Part shown: positions 35,233 to 44,539 of the stretch, in pieces
How the letters are laid out: every line of letters begins with the position of its first letter
Position numbering within the stretch: position 1 is the first letter of the stretch
DNA from: DATHZQ01 sp965216945
GTDB taxonomy: Bacteria; Actinomycetota; Acidimicrobiia; Spongiisociales; UBA5794
Assembly (NCBI GenBank): GCA_965216945.1
Contig: CBDCGU010000003.1
Coordinates: 1,674,001 to 1,738,000 of the forward strand
Direction of reading: 5' to 3'
DNA length: 64,000 nt
Translations under genes and position numbers: made by a program
The notes under the pieces: model-generated
What the model saw: only the letters and a program-made list of their open reading frames with translations
Databases searched by the model: none
Told to the model about the DNA's origin: nothing

Positions 35233-36627
35233 GTGGAACCACAGACGAGCCCCCCGACCCCTCCGGACGAGTTCCGGGCATTGCTCCAGCAGAGTGTGCC
35301 CGCCGTGACGTGGCAGACGTGGCTGCAGCCGCTTCGCACCCAGCACGACGGAACCGTCCTCTCCCTCGACGCACCAAGCGAGTTCCACCGAAGGTGGGTC
35401 GCCGAGCGTCATCTCGACGCCATCCAAGACGCCGCCGGTGCGGTGTTCGGAAAGGCCACCGACGTCAAAATCGGTGTCGACCCGACCGCACCCACTCCAC
35501 TCGACCCGGTCACCCCGGCGGTCACGACCGTCACCGATGCCCCGGCGGGGGAGCCCGCGATGGCCGAGCCCGCACCCGTGCAGGACATGAAGTCCCGCCT
35601 GATCTCGAAGTACACATTCGAGAACTTCGTCGTCGGGCAGTCGAACCGGTTCGCCCATGCTGCGGCGATGGCGGTGGGCGAGCAGCCCGGCAGCCACTAC
35701 AACCCGCTGTTCATCTATGGAGGCGCCGGCCTCGGCAAGACGCATCTGCTCCACGCCGTGGGACACCACCGGCGTGAGCTGGACACCGGGTCGATCGTCC
35801 GGTACGTCTCGTCCGAGCAGTTCTTCAACGAGTTCATCAACGGCATCCGCCGCAAGCAGATGGCTGAGTTCAAGGCCCGCTACCGGACGATCGACGTGCT
35901 GCTCCTCGACGACGTTCAGTTCTTCGAGGGCAAGGAGCAGATCCTCGAGGAGTTCTTCCACACGTTCAACAGCCTGTACGAGGCGGGGAAGCAGCTCGTC
36001 ATCAGCTCCGATCGTCATCCCAAGCATCTGGCGACACTCGAGGACAGGCTCCGCAGCCGGTTCGAGTGGGGTCTGCTGACGGACATCCAACCGCCGGACG
36101 TCGAGACCCGCCTCGCCATTCTGCGCAAGAACGCCGAGTTCGCCCCACGGCCCGTCCCTCGGGACGTCCTGGAGTTCATCGCCCAGAACGTCCTGGACAA
36201 CATCCGGGAGCTCGAAGGCGCCCTGACCCGCGTGACGGCCTATGCATCGCTCACCCATGAGCAGATCACGCTCGAGATGGCGCACGAGGTGCTCCAGGAT
36301 CTCGTACCGTCCCAGGCGAGCCGCACGGTGACCGCCGACCTGATCATGGAGAAGGTGGCGATCTACTACGGGCTCACCAAGGAGCAGCTCACCGGGCCCA
36401 GCCGCAAGCAGCCCCTGGCTCGCTCGCGCCAAATCGCCATGTACCTGTGCCGTGACCTCACCGACATGTCCCTGCCGAAGATCGGCGCCGCCTTCGGTGG
36501 GCGGGATCACAGCACGGTCCTGCACGCCGTCGACCGTGTCAAGCGGCTCATGCAGAGCGACATCGAGGTCTTCGATCAGGTCACCGGCCTGTGCCAAGAG
36601 TTGCGGAAAACCCGAAGGAGAAACTGA
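35233..36627 (+). CDS. dnaA: Chromosomal replication initiator DnaA
   Basis: 464 aa from GTG after AGGAGA. Domain I 1-80, short Pro/Thr-rich linker, AAA+ domain with Walker A GGAGLGKTH near 164 and LLLDDVQF near 230, and C-terminal DNA-binding domain with the signature GGRDHSTVLHAVDRV. Unwinds the origin. The linker (domain II) is shorter than in streptomycetes. Confidence 0.97.
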   Translation: MEPQTSPPTPPDEFRALLQQSVPAVTWQTWLQPLRTQHDGTVLSLDAPSEFHRRWVAERHLDAIQDAAGAVFGKATDVKIGVDPTAPTPLDPVTPAVTTVTDAPAGEPAMAEPAPVQDMKSRLISKYTFENFVVGQSNRFAHAAAMAVGEQPGSHYNPLFIYGGAGLGKTHLLHAVGHHRRELDTGSIVRYVSSEQFFNEFINGIRRKQMAEFKARYRTIDVLLLDDVQFFEGKEQILEEFFHTFNSLYEAGKQLVISSDRHPKHLATLEDRLRSRFEWGLLTDIQPPDVETRLAILRKNAEFAPRPVPRDVLEFIAQNVLDNIRELEGALTRVTAYASLTHEQITLEMAHEVLQDLVPSQASRTVTADLIMEKVAIYYGLTKEQLTGPSRKQPLARSRQIAMYLCRDLTDMSLPKIGAAFGGRDHSTVLHAVDRVKRLMQSDIEVFDQVTGLCQELRKTRRRN

Positions 36628-36826
36628 GGACAACTCTGCGGTACCCACAGGGATAGCGGTCGGCGCATCCGGGCTGCGGACATCCACCCGAGTCATCCCC
36701 AGCCCCTGTTGGTGATACATCGCAAGCGTGACAAGGGTTTCGGAGGATTACCCACAATCCACACCCCCTTCTACTACCACTACTGTTCTTATTCATTCAT
36801 CAAGAAGCCGAGAGGGACGAACAACA
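36628..36826. other. dnaA-dnaN intergenic region, candidate oriC
   Basis: Weak DnaA boxes: GTACCCACA at 36641, TTACCCACA at 36748 and an adjacent overlapping CAATCCACA at 36755. A comparatively T-rich stretch (36768-36803, with CTTATTCATTCATC) precedes dnaN and could be the unwinding element. The parS pair and gene order agree with the origin being here, as in mycobacteria. The box count is low. Confidence 0.5.
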
Positions 36827-37906
36827 GTGCGAATCCGAGCCGAGAGAGACGACCTCGCCGATGTGCTCGCCCGTGCCGGTCGCGCGGTCGGCACCCGATC
36901 ACCCCTCCCGATCCTCCAGGGTGTGCTGTGCGAGGTGCAGGCGGGGCGGTTGCGCGTGACGGGAACCGACACCGAGGTCACGGTACGCACCGCCCTCGAG
37001 GTGGAGGTTCTCGAGGAAGGCAAGACGCTGATCCCGGCCAAGCTCGCCGCTGAGGCCGTGCGGAAGTTGCCGGTGGGGGCCGTCACGGTGACCGCCGCCG
37101 ACGGCGAGGTCGAGATCACGGGCAACGGACCTCGCTTCAAGCTGCGGGAACTGACGGTCGACGACTTCCCGTCGCTCAGCACAGGGACGGCCGCCGGTGC
37201 GCCGGAGGTGGACGGCGACGCGTTCATCAAAGCGGTCAACCAGGTCGGGGTCGCCGCCTCGAGCGACGAGGCTCGACCCACACTCACCGGAGTGTTGTTC
37301 GAGCGCGAGGGCGATGGGCTGCGCCTGGTTGCGACGGATTCGTACCGTCTCGCCGTTCGGGATCTTCCTGGCGTGGACGGCACCGACACCACACTCGTGC
37401 CGTATCGGGCACTTCGCGAGCTGGGACGGACGATCGGCGACAAGAAGATGGCCGTCGACGTGGGTGAGCGGGAGGTGACCTTCGCCTCGGATCGCGGCAC
37501 TCTCACCGTGCGTGTCATCGAGAGCACGTTCCCCAACTACCGCCAGCTCCTCCCCGAGTCGTATCCGGCAAAGCTCACCGTTGCCAAGGAAGGGTTGCTC
37601 GACGCCGTGGGCAGGGCGTCGCTCGTCGCCGAGGATCACATTCCCGTGCGGCTCAGCATGCACGACGGGGGAGTGGAGCTCAGCGTGTCGCGCCAGGAAG
37701 TCGGCGAGGAGACGGAGCACCTGGCGGGTGAGTACACCGGCGAGGACATGACCATTGCATTCAACACACGGTATCTCACCGAGGGTGTGCAGGCCGTCGA
37801 GAGCGAGCAGGTGGTCATCGACGTCATCGATCCGTTGAAGCCGGGGCTGGTGCGAGGCGCCGACGATGCCACGTTCCGCTACCTCCTCATGCCGGTTCGG
37901 CTGTAA
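36827..37906 (+). CDS. dnaN: DNA polymerase III sliding clamp (beta)
   Basis: 359 aa from GTG 36827, with AGAGGG about 10 nt upstream; the longer open frame before it is not homologous. Three repeated clamp domains are visible, for instance SSDEARPTLTGVLFE and ATDSYRLAVRDL in the second, and the C-terminal YLLMPVRL. Tethers polymerase to DNA. Directly followed by recF, without the 6-phosphogluconate dehydrogenase gene found between them in mycobacteria and streptomycetes. Confidence 0.95.
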   Translation: MRIRAERDDLADVLARAGRAVGTRSPLPILQGVLCEVQAGRLRVTGTDTEVTVRTALEVEVLEEGKTLIPAKLAAEAVRKLPVGAVTVTAADGEVEITGNGPRFKLRELTVDDFPSLSTGTAAGAPEVDGDAFIKAVNQVGVAASSDEARPTLTGVLFEREGDGLRLVATDSYRLAVRDLPGVDGTDTTLVPYRALRELGRTIGDKKMAVDVGEREVTFASDRGTLTVRVIESTFPNYRQLLPESYPAKLTVAKEGLLDAVGRASLVAEDHIPVRLSMHDGGVELSVSRQEVGEETEHLAGEYTGEDMTIAFNTRYLTEGVQAVESEQVVIDVIDPLKPGLVRGADDATFRYLLMPVRL

Positions 37907-37922
37907 CCCGCGTCCCCTTCCC

Positions 37923-39005
37923 ATGCACCTCGGCTGGCTGGAGCTGCGCGACTTCCGGGCCTACTCGGAGCTGCAGTTCGAGCCGGATGAGGGAATCAAC
38001 GTGCTCGTCGGGGCCAACGGCGCAGGGAAGACAACGGTGCTCGAGGCCGTGGCGTACCTCTCCGGATTGCGGTCGTTTCGCCGCACCCCGGATGCGTCGC
38101 TCGTACGCATCGGCGCCGACGGCGCAGTGATCCGGGGTGGCTTCGTCAAGGTCGCCGGCGAGACACGGATCGAGGTGGAGCTGCCTGCCAGAGGGCGCCG
38201 TCGGGTGCTCTTGAACGGCAAGCGACCGCCGCGTCTCGCCGGCGTGGCACATGAGGTGCCGGTGGTGGCCTTCCTCCCCGACGACCTGGACCTGGTGAAG
38301 GAGAGCTCCGGGATCCGTCGCCGCTACCTCGATGATCTGGGCTCGCACCTCGCCCCCGGCTACGGGGCGGCAGTCGCGGAGTACGAGCAGACCCTGAAAC
38401 AGCGCAACGCCCTCCTCCGCAACACCGGCCCGATGACGGACGAGGTCACGCTGGCGGTGTGGGACGAGCGTCTTGCGACGGCGGCGGTGGCGCTGTGGTC
38501 GGACCGAGGTCAGCTCGTCGAGCGACTCGGCCCCAGTCTCACCCACGCCTACCACGCGGTGGCGGGGAGCGGGCAGAGCCTGGGCATCACCCTGCGGCCG
38601 GCGGCGGGTCCCGCAGCCGGCGCCGACCTGGCGGCCCGGCTGCGCAGCGGCCTGGTGGAGCGGCGCCGCCGTGAGCTGGAGCAGCGCACTACCACCCTGG
38701 GCCCCCACCGAGACGAGATCGAGTTGCGGCTCGGCCCACGCGACACGCGGTCCCAGGCAAGCCAGGGCGAGCAGCGCTCGGTGGCGGTGGCGTTGCGGGT
38801 GGCCGCCTATCGACTGCTCGAGGAGCGTCACGGGCAGCCTCCCGTGCTGTTGCTGGACGATGTGTTCTCGGAGCTCGATCTGGCCCGCACCGGGGCAGTT
38901 GTCGACATGCTCCCCAAAGGCCAGGTTCTCGTCACTACCACGCGAGAAGATGAGGTTCCGGTGGCAGGGCGGCGGTGGGACGTGACCGAGGGACAGGTAC
39001 GATGA
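37923..39005 (+). CDS. recF: DNA repair ATPase RecF
   Basis: 360 aa from ATG 37923. SMC-like ATPase: Walker A GANGAGKTT at 30-38, ABC-like signature SQGEQRS near 279, Walker B VLLLDDVFSELD near 308. Loads RecA at gaps. Stop overlaps the start of the next gene by ATGA. Confidence 0.95.
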   Translation: MHLGWLELRDFRAYSELQFEPDEGINVLVGANGAGKTTVLEAVAYLSGLRSFRRTPDASLVRIGADGAVIRGGFVKVAGETRIEVELPARGRRRVLLNGKRPPRLAGVAHEVPVVAFLPDDLDLVKESSGIRRRYLDDLGSHLAPGYGAAVAEYEQTLKQRNALLRNTGPMTDEVTLAVWDERLATAAVALWSDRGQLVERLGPSLTHAYHAVAGSGQSLGITLRPAAGPAAGADLAARLRSGLVERRRRELEQRTTTLGPHRDEIELRLGPRDTRSQASQGEQRSVAVALRVAAYRLLEERHGQPPVLLLDDVFSELDLARTGAVVDMLPKGQVLVTTTREDEVPVAGRRWDVTEGQVR

Positions 39006-39322
39006 ACGAACGAAGAGACTTGGCCAAGGTCGGTGATCTCCTCGACCTCGTGCTCGGCAAGGTGGCGCGGGAGGGGGTAGCGCCTCTCGTACGTCTTCGG
39101 CAGCATTGGGAGACCATTGCGGGGGAGTGGGGGACGAAGAGCGTCCCGGTCGCCATCAGGGGGTCCGTCGTGACACTCGAGGTCGCCTCGGGCATGGACG
39201 CCTCGATGCTCCGGTACGCCGTGCCGGCGCTGCTGGAGGCGGTGCGCGACGAGCTGGGCGACGACCCGCAAATCGATCGCATCGTCGTACGCGTGCGATC
39301 CCAGTCGCGAGGGTCACAATGA
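39002..39322 (+). CDS. dciA: DUF721/DciA-like protein
   Basis: 106 aa from ATG in the ATGA overlap with recF. Conserved DUF721 features LRQHWETIAGEWGTKSVPVAIRG and SMLRYAVPALLEAVR. DciA proteins of this family load the replicative helicase DnaB where DnaC/DnaI are missing; that function is known from the family, mainly from Pseudomonas and mycobacteria. Position between recF and gyrB is the standard actinobacterial one. Confidence 0.85.
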   Translation: MNERRDLAKVGDLLDLVLGKVAREGVAPLVRLRQHWETIAGEWGTKSVPVAIRGSVVTLEVASGMDASMLRYAVPALLEAVRDELGDDPQIDRIVVRVRSQSRGSQ

Positions 39323-39407
39323 CTGAGCGGTGGGCGTTTTCGGCTATAATGACATCCTTGTCAGTTCGACGCTTCACCATCGATTCCGGGCCAGTCTGAG
39401 GAGTTTT

Positions 39408-41333
39408 GTGAGCACACCGAAACGCGCTGCAAACGCGTCCTATGAGGCCAAGGACATCGAGGTGCTCGAAGGAATCGAGCACGTTCGCAAGCGGCCGGCG
39501 ATGTACATCGGAACCACCGGTCCGAAGGGCCTCCACCACCTCATCTGGGAGGTCGTCGACAACGCGGTCGACGAGGCGATGGCCGGGTTCGCCACCCGTA
39601 TCGACGTCACATTGCTCGCCGACGGCGGGGTTCGGGTCAAGGACAACGGCCGCGGTATTCCGGTGGCGCGCCACCCCAAGACCAAGCAACCGGCGGTCAC
39701 GACCGTGCTGACGACGCTCGGCGCCGGCGGCAAGTTCGAATCCGGGGCCTATACCGTCTCCGGCGGGCTCCACGGCGTCGGAGTGTCCGTTGTCAACGCC
39801 CTCTCCACCCGGCTGGAGGCCGAGGTGGTGCGCGAGGGCTTCGCCTGGCTGCAGACGTTCGAATACGGCAAGCCGACGGCGGCGCTCGAGAAGGGCAAGC
39901 CGGCGAAACGAACGGGAACGGTGATCACCTTCTGGGCCGATCCCGAGATCTTCTCCGAGACGCAGACGTACGACATGAAAGTCGTGGCGAGCCGGCTGCG
40001 GGAGATGGCCTTCCTCAACTCGGGTCTCGAGATCCGCTTTCGCGACGAACGCGGCGAGGAGCCGGTGGAGATCACCTTCCAATACAAGGGTGGTCTTGTC
40101 GACTTCGTGAAGCATCTGAACGCAACGCGCGAGCCCATCCACAAGCAGGTTGCGTATTTCGAGGAGAAGACCGACGAGGCCGAGGTCGAGGTCGCGATCC
40201 AGTACACGAGCGGGTACAACGAGACGGTTCTCAGCTTCGCCAACAACATCAACACGCACGAGGGCGGGACACACGAAGAGGGATTCCGCAAGGCGCTCAC
40301 CCGAGCTGTGAACGAGTTCGCCCGCGGCCGCAACGTGCTCAAGGAGAAAGACGGCAACCTCCAAGGGGAGGATGTGCGAGAAGGCATCACCGCCATCATC
40401 TCCGCCAAGGTCCGCCAGCCCCAGTTCGAGGGCCAGACGAAGACGAAGCTGGGGAACACCGAGATCCGATCCTTCGTGGAGAAGGCCCTCAACCAGAGCC
40501 TCCCCGAATGGCTGGAGCGCAACCCGGGGGATGGTCGCCGCATCGTCGACAAGGCCATGAACGCGGCGAAGGCCCGGATGGCAGCCCGCCAGGCGCGGGA
40601 CCTCACCCGGCGCAAGAGCCTGCTGGACTCGGGCGGGCTGCCCGGCAAGCTGGCCGACTGCTCGTCCCGCGATCCGGCGATCAGCGAGCTCTTCATCGTC
40701 GAAGGTGACTCTGCCGGTGGTTCCGCAAAACAGGCCAGGGACAGCGAGTATCAAGCGATCCTCCCTATTCGCGGCAAGATCATCAACGTCGAGAAGAACC
40801 GCATCGACCGGGTGCTCAAGAACAACGAGATCCAGTCGCTCATCACCGCCATCGGCACCGGCATCGGCGAGGAGTTCGAACTGTCGAAGTCGCGGTATCA
40901 CAAGATCGTGATCCTCACCGACGCCGACGTGGACGGAGCACACATTCGCACGTTGCTGCTCACGTTCTTCTTCCGTCACATGCCGGAGCTCATCGAGGCG
41001 GGTTACGTCTACATCGCCCAGCCGCCGCTGTATTCGGTCAAGGTGGGGACAAAGACCAACTGGGTCTTCAACGATGCGGCGCTGGAGGAGTTCCGCGCCA
41101 CCCTCAACGGCCGGAAGCACAAGATCCAGCGGTTCAAGGGTCTTGGAGAGATGAACGCCGACCAACTGTGGGACACCACGATGGATCCGGACGTCCGGCA
41201 GCTGCTGCGAGTGCATCTCGAGGACCAGCTCTATGCCGAAGAGGTCTTCTCCACGTTGATGGGAACCGACGTGGAGGCACGCCGCCACTTCATCCAGCAC
41301 AACGCCAACGACGTTCGGTTCCTCGACTTCTAG
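39408..41333 (+). CDS. gyrB: DNA gyrase subunit B
   Basis: 641 aa from GTG 39408 with GAGGAG 4 nt upstream. GHKL ATPase (EVVDNAVDEA, GRGIPV, GGLHGVGVSVVNALS), transducer, and TOPRIM EGDSAGGSAKQARD with DTDADVDGAHIRTLL-like LTDADVDGAHIRT. No long insertion in the TOPRIM domain. Quinolone-region residues look ordinary (EGDSAGG, INVEKNR). Confidence 0.97.
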   Translation: MSTPKRAANASYEAKDIEVLEGIEHVRKRPAMYIGTTGPKGLHHLIWEVVDNAVDEAMAGFATRIDVTLLADGGVRVKDNGRGIPVARHPKTKQPAVTTVLTTLGAGGKFESGAYTVSGGLHGVGVSVVNALSTRLEAEVVREGFAWLQTFEYGKPTAALEKGKPAKRTGTVITFWADPEIFSETQTYDMKVVASRLREMAFLNSGLEIRFRDERGEEPVEITFQYKGGLVDFVKHLNATREPIHKQVAYFEEKTDEAEVEVAIQYTSGYNETVLSFANNINTHEGGTHEEGFRKALTRAVNEFARGRNVLKEKDGNLQGEDVREGITAIISAKVRQPQFEGQTKTKLGNTEIRSFVEKALNQSLPEWLERNPGDGRRIVDKAMNAAKARMAARQARDLTRRKSLLDSGGLPGKLADCSSRDPAISELFIVEGDSAGGSAKQARDSEYQAILPIRGKIINVEKNRIDRVLKNNEIQSLITAIGTGIGEEFELSKSRYHKIVILTDADVDGAHIRTLLLTFFFRHMPELIEAGYVYIAQPPLYSVKVGTKTNWVFNDAALEEFRATLNGRKHKIQRFKGLGEMNADQLWDTTMDPDVRQLLRVHLEDQLYAEEVFSTLMGTDVEARRHFIQHNANDVRFLDF

Positions 41334-41403
41334 GACGGTGCGAAAGAGCACCCTTCCAGGTCGCGGAGAGCCGCTCGCCAGATCGACCGAGTAGAGAGAC
41401 CAT

Positions 41404-43839
41404 ATGCCCGACGACGACACCGCCAGGATCAGACCGATCGAGATCGAGCGGGAGATGGAGGACTCCTTCCTGGAGTACGCCATGTCCGTCATCGTCTCGC
41501 GCGCGCTACCCGACGTTCGCGACGGGCTGAAGCCGGTCCACCGGCGGATCCTGTATTCGATGTTCGACTCCGGTATCCGTCCCGGGACGCCCTTCCGCAA
41601 GTGCGCCCGCGTCGTCGGCGAGGTGATGGGTTGGTTCCACCCGCACAGCAACGACGCCATCTACGACGCATTGGTGCGTCTCGGCCAGGACTTCGCGTCC
41701 CGCTATCCGCTCGTCCAGCCGCAGGGCAACTTCGGATCGGTCGACGACGGCCCGGCCGCCATGCGTTACACGGAAGTGCGGATGGCGCCGCTCGCCCTGC
41801 ATCTTCTCGATGGGATCACGGAGGAAACGGTCGACTTCGGCGACAACTACTCCGGCGAGCGGGAAGAGCCCACGGTGCTTCCTGCCCGCTATCCGAACCT
41901 GCTCGTCAACGGCTCCACCGGCATCGCCGTCGGCATGGCGACGAACATCCCTCCCCACAACCTCGGCGAAGTCGTGGATGCTTGCCTGCACGCGCTCGAC
42001 CACACCGATGCCACCGCCGAGGACCTTGCCCGGTTCGTGAAGGGCCCGGACTTCCCGACCGGCGCCTACATCCTCGGCAACCGCGGAATTCGCGACGCCC
42101 TTCTCACCGGCCGGGGCTCGGTGAAGATGCGAGCCGTCACCGATGTCGTCGAGATCAAGAAGAACCGCTTTGCGATCGTCGTCACCGAGATTCCATATCA
42201 GGTCTCGATCCGTCGCATCATGGAGAAGATCGCCGAATTGGTGAACAACAAGGTGATCACCGGCATCAGCGGGCTGCGTGACGAGTCCAATCGCAGCGGC
42301 GTCCGTATCGTCATCGAACTGAAGCGGGACGCCAATCCGCAGGTCGTGCTCAATCAGCTGTACAAGGGCACGCAGCTCGAGGAGAACTTCGGCGTCAACA
42401 CCGTGGCCCTCGTGGACGGCGTTCCGAAGACGCTCAATCTCGCCGAGATGGTGCATCACTACGTGGCACACCAGCTCGAAGTCGTGGTGCGCCGCACCCG
42501 GTTCCGTCTCCGCAAGGCCGAGGAACGGGCCCACATCGTCGAGGGTCTCCTCACCGCGCTCGACAACATCGACGAGGTGGTGGCGATCATCCGGGGAAGC
42601 GAAGACGTCGACGCGGCACGCACCACGCTCATGGAGAGGTTCGAGCTCAGCGAGATCCAGGCGAATCACATCCTGGACATGCCGCTGCGTCGCCTGACCG
42701 CACTCGAGACGTCCAAGCTGAGGGAGGAGTACGAGGAGCTGCAGGCCACGATCGCCGACCTCAATGCGATTCTGGGCAGCGAGGAGCGGCAGCGGCGGGT
42801 GGTTGCCGAGGAGCTCGAGCAGATCAAAGACAAGTACGGCGACGCCCGGCGGAGCCGCATCATTCCCGACGAGGGTGAGATGTCCCTCGAGGACCTCATC
42901 GCCGACGAGGAGTTGGTGGTGACGATCACCCAGGCCGGATACGTGAAGTCGGTGCTGGCGCGTACCTACCGCACCCAGGGCCGTGGCGGCCGAGGCGTCC
43001 GTGGTCAGCAACTTCGCGACGACGACGTCGTCACTCACGTGCTGCACACGACGGCACATGCGTACCTGCTGTTCTTCACCAACCGGGGCAAGGTATACCG
43101 CATTCGAGCCCACGAGCTGCCTCGCAAGGACCGCACGTCCAAGGGGGCGCTCATCCAATCGGTGCTGCCGATGGAGGCCGATGAGCGCGTGGAGGCGGTC
43201 ATCGACACGCGCGACTACGAGACGTTCCGCTACCTGGTCGCGTTCACGAAGCTCGGCCAGGTGAAGAAGACCAGGTTCTCGGAGTACGACTCGCGCAACC
43301 AGGTGCTCGTAGCCATCAGCCTTCAGGACGACGATGAGGTCGTCGCCGTCCGTGCCACCTCCGGGGACAGCGATTTGATGATGTTCACCCGCAACGGCCA
43401 GGGGATCCGCTTCAGCGAGGAGGAGGTGCGCCCGATGGGACGGGACACCCAGGGCGTGCGCGGAGTTCGGCTCCGCGAGGGCGACGAGGTGGTGGCCGCC
43501 GCCTGTGCCGGCGAGGGCGAGGACATTCTGTTGCTCACGACTGGCGGCTACGGCAAGCGGACCCGCACCGGGGAGTTCCCCCGCCAGGGCCGCGGGGGTG
43601 TCGGGGTGAAGGCGATGAAGCTGACCCGAGTGCGGGGCACGCTCGCCGCCGCCAGGGCGGTGTCACCGGACGACGAGATCGTCGTGATGTCGACCGATGG
43701 GATCGTCATCCGCCAGACCGCCAGTGACGTGAGCCGGCAGAAGCGCGACTCCACGGGTGTTCGTGTGATGAATCTGGAAAAGGGCGCCGAGCTGTCTGCG
43801 CTTGCGCTGGTCGAGGCCGAGGACGCTGCAGAGGTCTGA
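41404..43839 (+). CDS. gyrA: DNA gyrase subunit A
   Basis: 811 aa. Catalytic Tyr in AAMRYTEVR at residue 123. GyrA-box-like QGRGGRG in the C-terminal pinwheel region. The quinolone region reads HPHSNDAIYD (79-88), so the residue matching E. coli Ser83 is Asp84, and Gly81-Asp82 become Ser-Asn. Asp88 (E. coli Asp87) is kept. This is an unusual quinolone-binding loop. Starts 70 nt after gyrB and is presumably cotranscribed. Confidence 0.97.
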   Translation: MPDDDTARIRPIEIEREMEDSFLEYAMSVIVSRALPDVRDGLKPVHRRILYSMFDSGIRPGTPFRKCARVVGEVMGWFHPHSNDAIYDALVRLGQDFASRYPLVQPQGNFGSVDDGPAAMRYTEVRMAPLALHLLDGITEETVDFGDNYSGEREEPTVLPARYPNLLVNGSTGIAVGMATNIPPHNLGEVVDACLHALDHTDATAEDLARFVKGPDFPTGAYILGNRGIRDALLTGRGSVKMRAVTDVVEIKKNRFAIVVTEIPYQVSIRRIMEKIAELVNNKVITGISGLRDESNRSGVRIVIELKRDANPQVVLNQLYKGTQLEENFGVNTVALVDGVPKTLNLAEMVHHYVAHQLEVVVRRTRFRLRKAEERAHIVEGLLTALDNIDEVVAIIRGSEDVDAARTTLMERFELSEIQANHILDMPLRRLTALETSKLREEYEELQATIADLNAILGSEERQRRVVAEELEQIKDKYGDARRSRIIPDEGEMSLEDLIADEELVVTITQAGYVKSVLARTYRTQGRGGRGVRGQQLRDDDVVTHVLHTTAHAYLLFFTNRGKVYRIRAHELPRKDRTSKGALIQSVLPMEADERVEAVIDTRDYETFRYLVAFTKLGQVKKTRFSEYDSRNQVLVAISLQDDDEVVAVRATSGDSDLMMFTRNGQGIRFSEEEVRPMGRDTQGVRGVRLREGDEVVAAACAGEGEDILLLTTGGYGKRTRTGEFPRQGRGGVGVKAMKLTRVRGTLAAARAVSPDDEIVVMSTDGIVIRQTASDVSRQKRDSTGVRVMNLEKGAELSALALVEAEDAAEV

Positions 43840-43921
43840 TCGAAGTAGTGGAGATCTGCGTGCGATGCCTGGCGCAACTCCTGGCGCCGGGTACACTCTT
43901 GTGATCTCGAGAGGCCGGTAG

Positions 43922-44530
43922 ATGCAAGTTCGACGCGTTCGGCGCATCATTCGCAAAATCGATCCCTGGACCGTGCTCAAGGCGTCCCTCGTCTTCAACA
44001 CGATCTCGGGGCTGACATTCATCCTCGGAATGTGGGTGATGTGGTCGATCGCGGTTCAGCGCGGCATTCCCGACGGCATCGCCGACATCTTCGAAAGCCT
44101 CACCCTCACGATCACGCCAGACGGTGAGCTCTATTTCCGGGCCCTGCTGCTGCTCACGATCATCATGGTCGTCGTGGCGACCGCGGCGATGACGCTGGGT
44201 GCGGTGCTCTACAACCTCATCTCGGACCTGGTGGGCGGTGTCGAGGTGACCGTGCTCGAAGAGTCCTATCTGCCGCCGCAGCCACGACGGCGTGTGCTGC
44301 GGGCACCTGTACGCCGGTCGCACCCTGCCGTTGCCGCCTCCGCGACGCCGATGGTACCGGCGGAGCCCATGGTCTCCTCCGCTGCCGGCAACGGCAGCGA
44401 CGCAGAGTCACGCGACGCAGAGTCACGCGACGCAGAGTCACGCGACGAGGAGGATGCGTCCGCAAGCGAGACGACCGTCCCGCCGTCGGAGACCCCGAGC
44501 CCGGGCAGGGTCACGGCTCCGTCGAGCTGA
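43922..44530 (+). CDS. DUF3566 membrane protein
   Basis: 202 aa. RRIIRKIDPWTVLKASLVFN and the TLGAVLYNLISDLVGGVEVTVLEE end are the DUF3566 hallmarks. Two transmembrane helices (FNTISGLTFILGMWVMWSI and LLLLTIIMVVVATAAMTLG). The C-terminal tail (about 120-202) is low-complexity, with three exact DAESR repeats. Always located after gyrA in actinobacteria; a physical link to cell division or gyrase is not established. Confidence 0.9.
   Translation: MQVRRVRRIIRKIDPWTVLKASLVFNTISGLTFILGMWVMWSIAVQRGIPDGIADIFESLTLTITPDGELYFRALLLLTIIMVVVATAAMTLGAVLYNLISDLVGGVEVTVLEESYLPPQPRRRVLRAPVRRSHPAVAASATPMVPAEPMVSSAAGNGSDAESRDAESRDAESRDEEDASASETTVPPSETPSPGRVTAPSS
44398..44442 (+). repeat. 15-bp tandem repeat, three exact copies
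   Basis: The unit CGACGCAGAGTCACG occurs three times in a row inside the DUF3566 gene, encoding DAESR each time, followed by a diverged partial copy. The tail length may vary between strains. Confidence 0.95.
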
Positions 44531-44539
44531 GCCCCGGGC

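Noticed and set aside
39156..41660. 834-codon open frame on the minus strand
   Set aside because: Antisense shadow of gyrB and the start of gyrA; high-GC codon bias leaves the opposite strand open. The translation has no family features.
43840..43921. Search for tRNA genes after gyrA, where actinobacteria often carry tRNA-Ile and tRNA-Ala
   Set aside because: No cloverleaf or GTTCGAATC-type T-loop was found here or after DUF3566.
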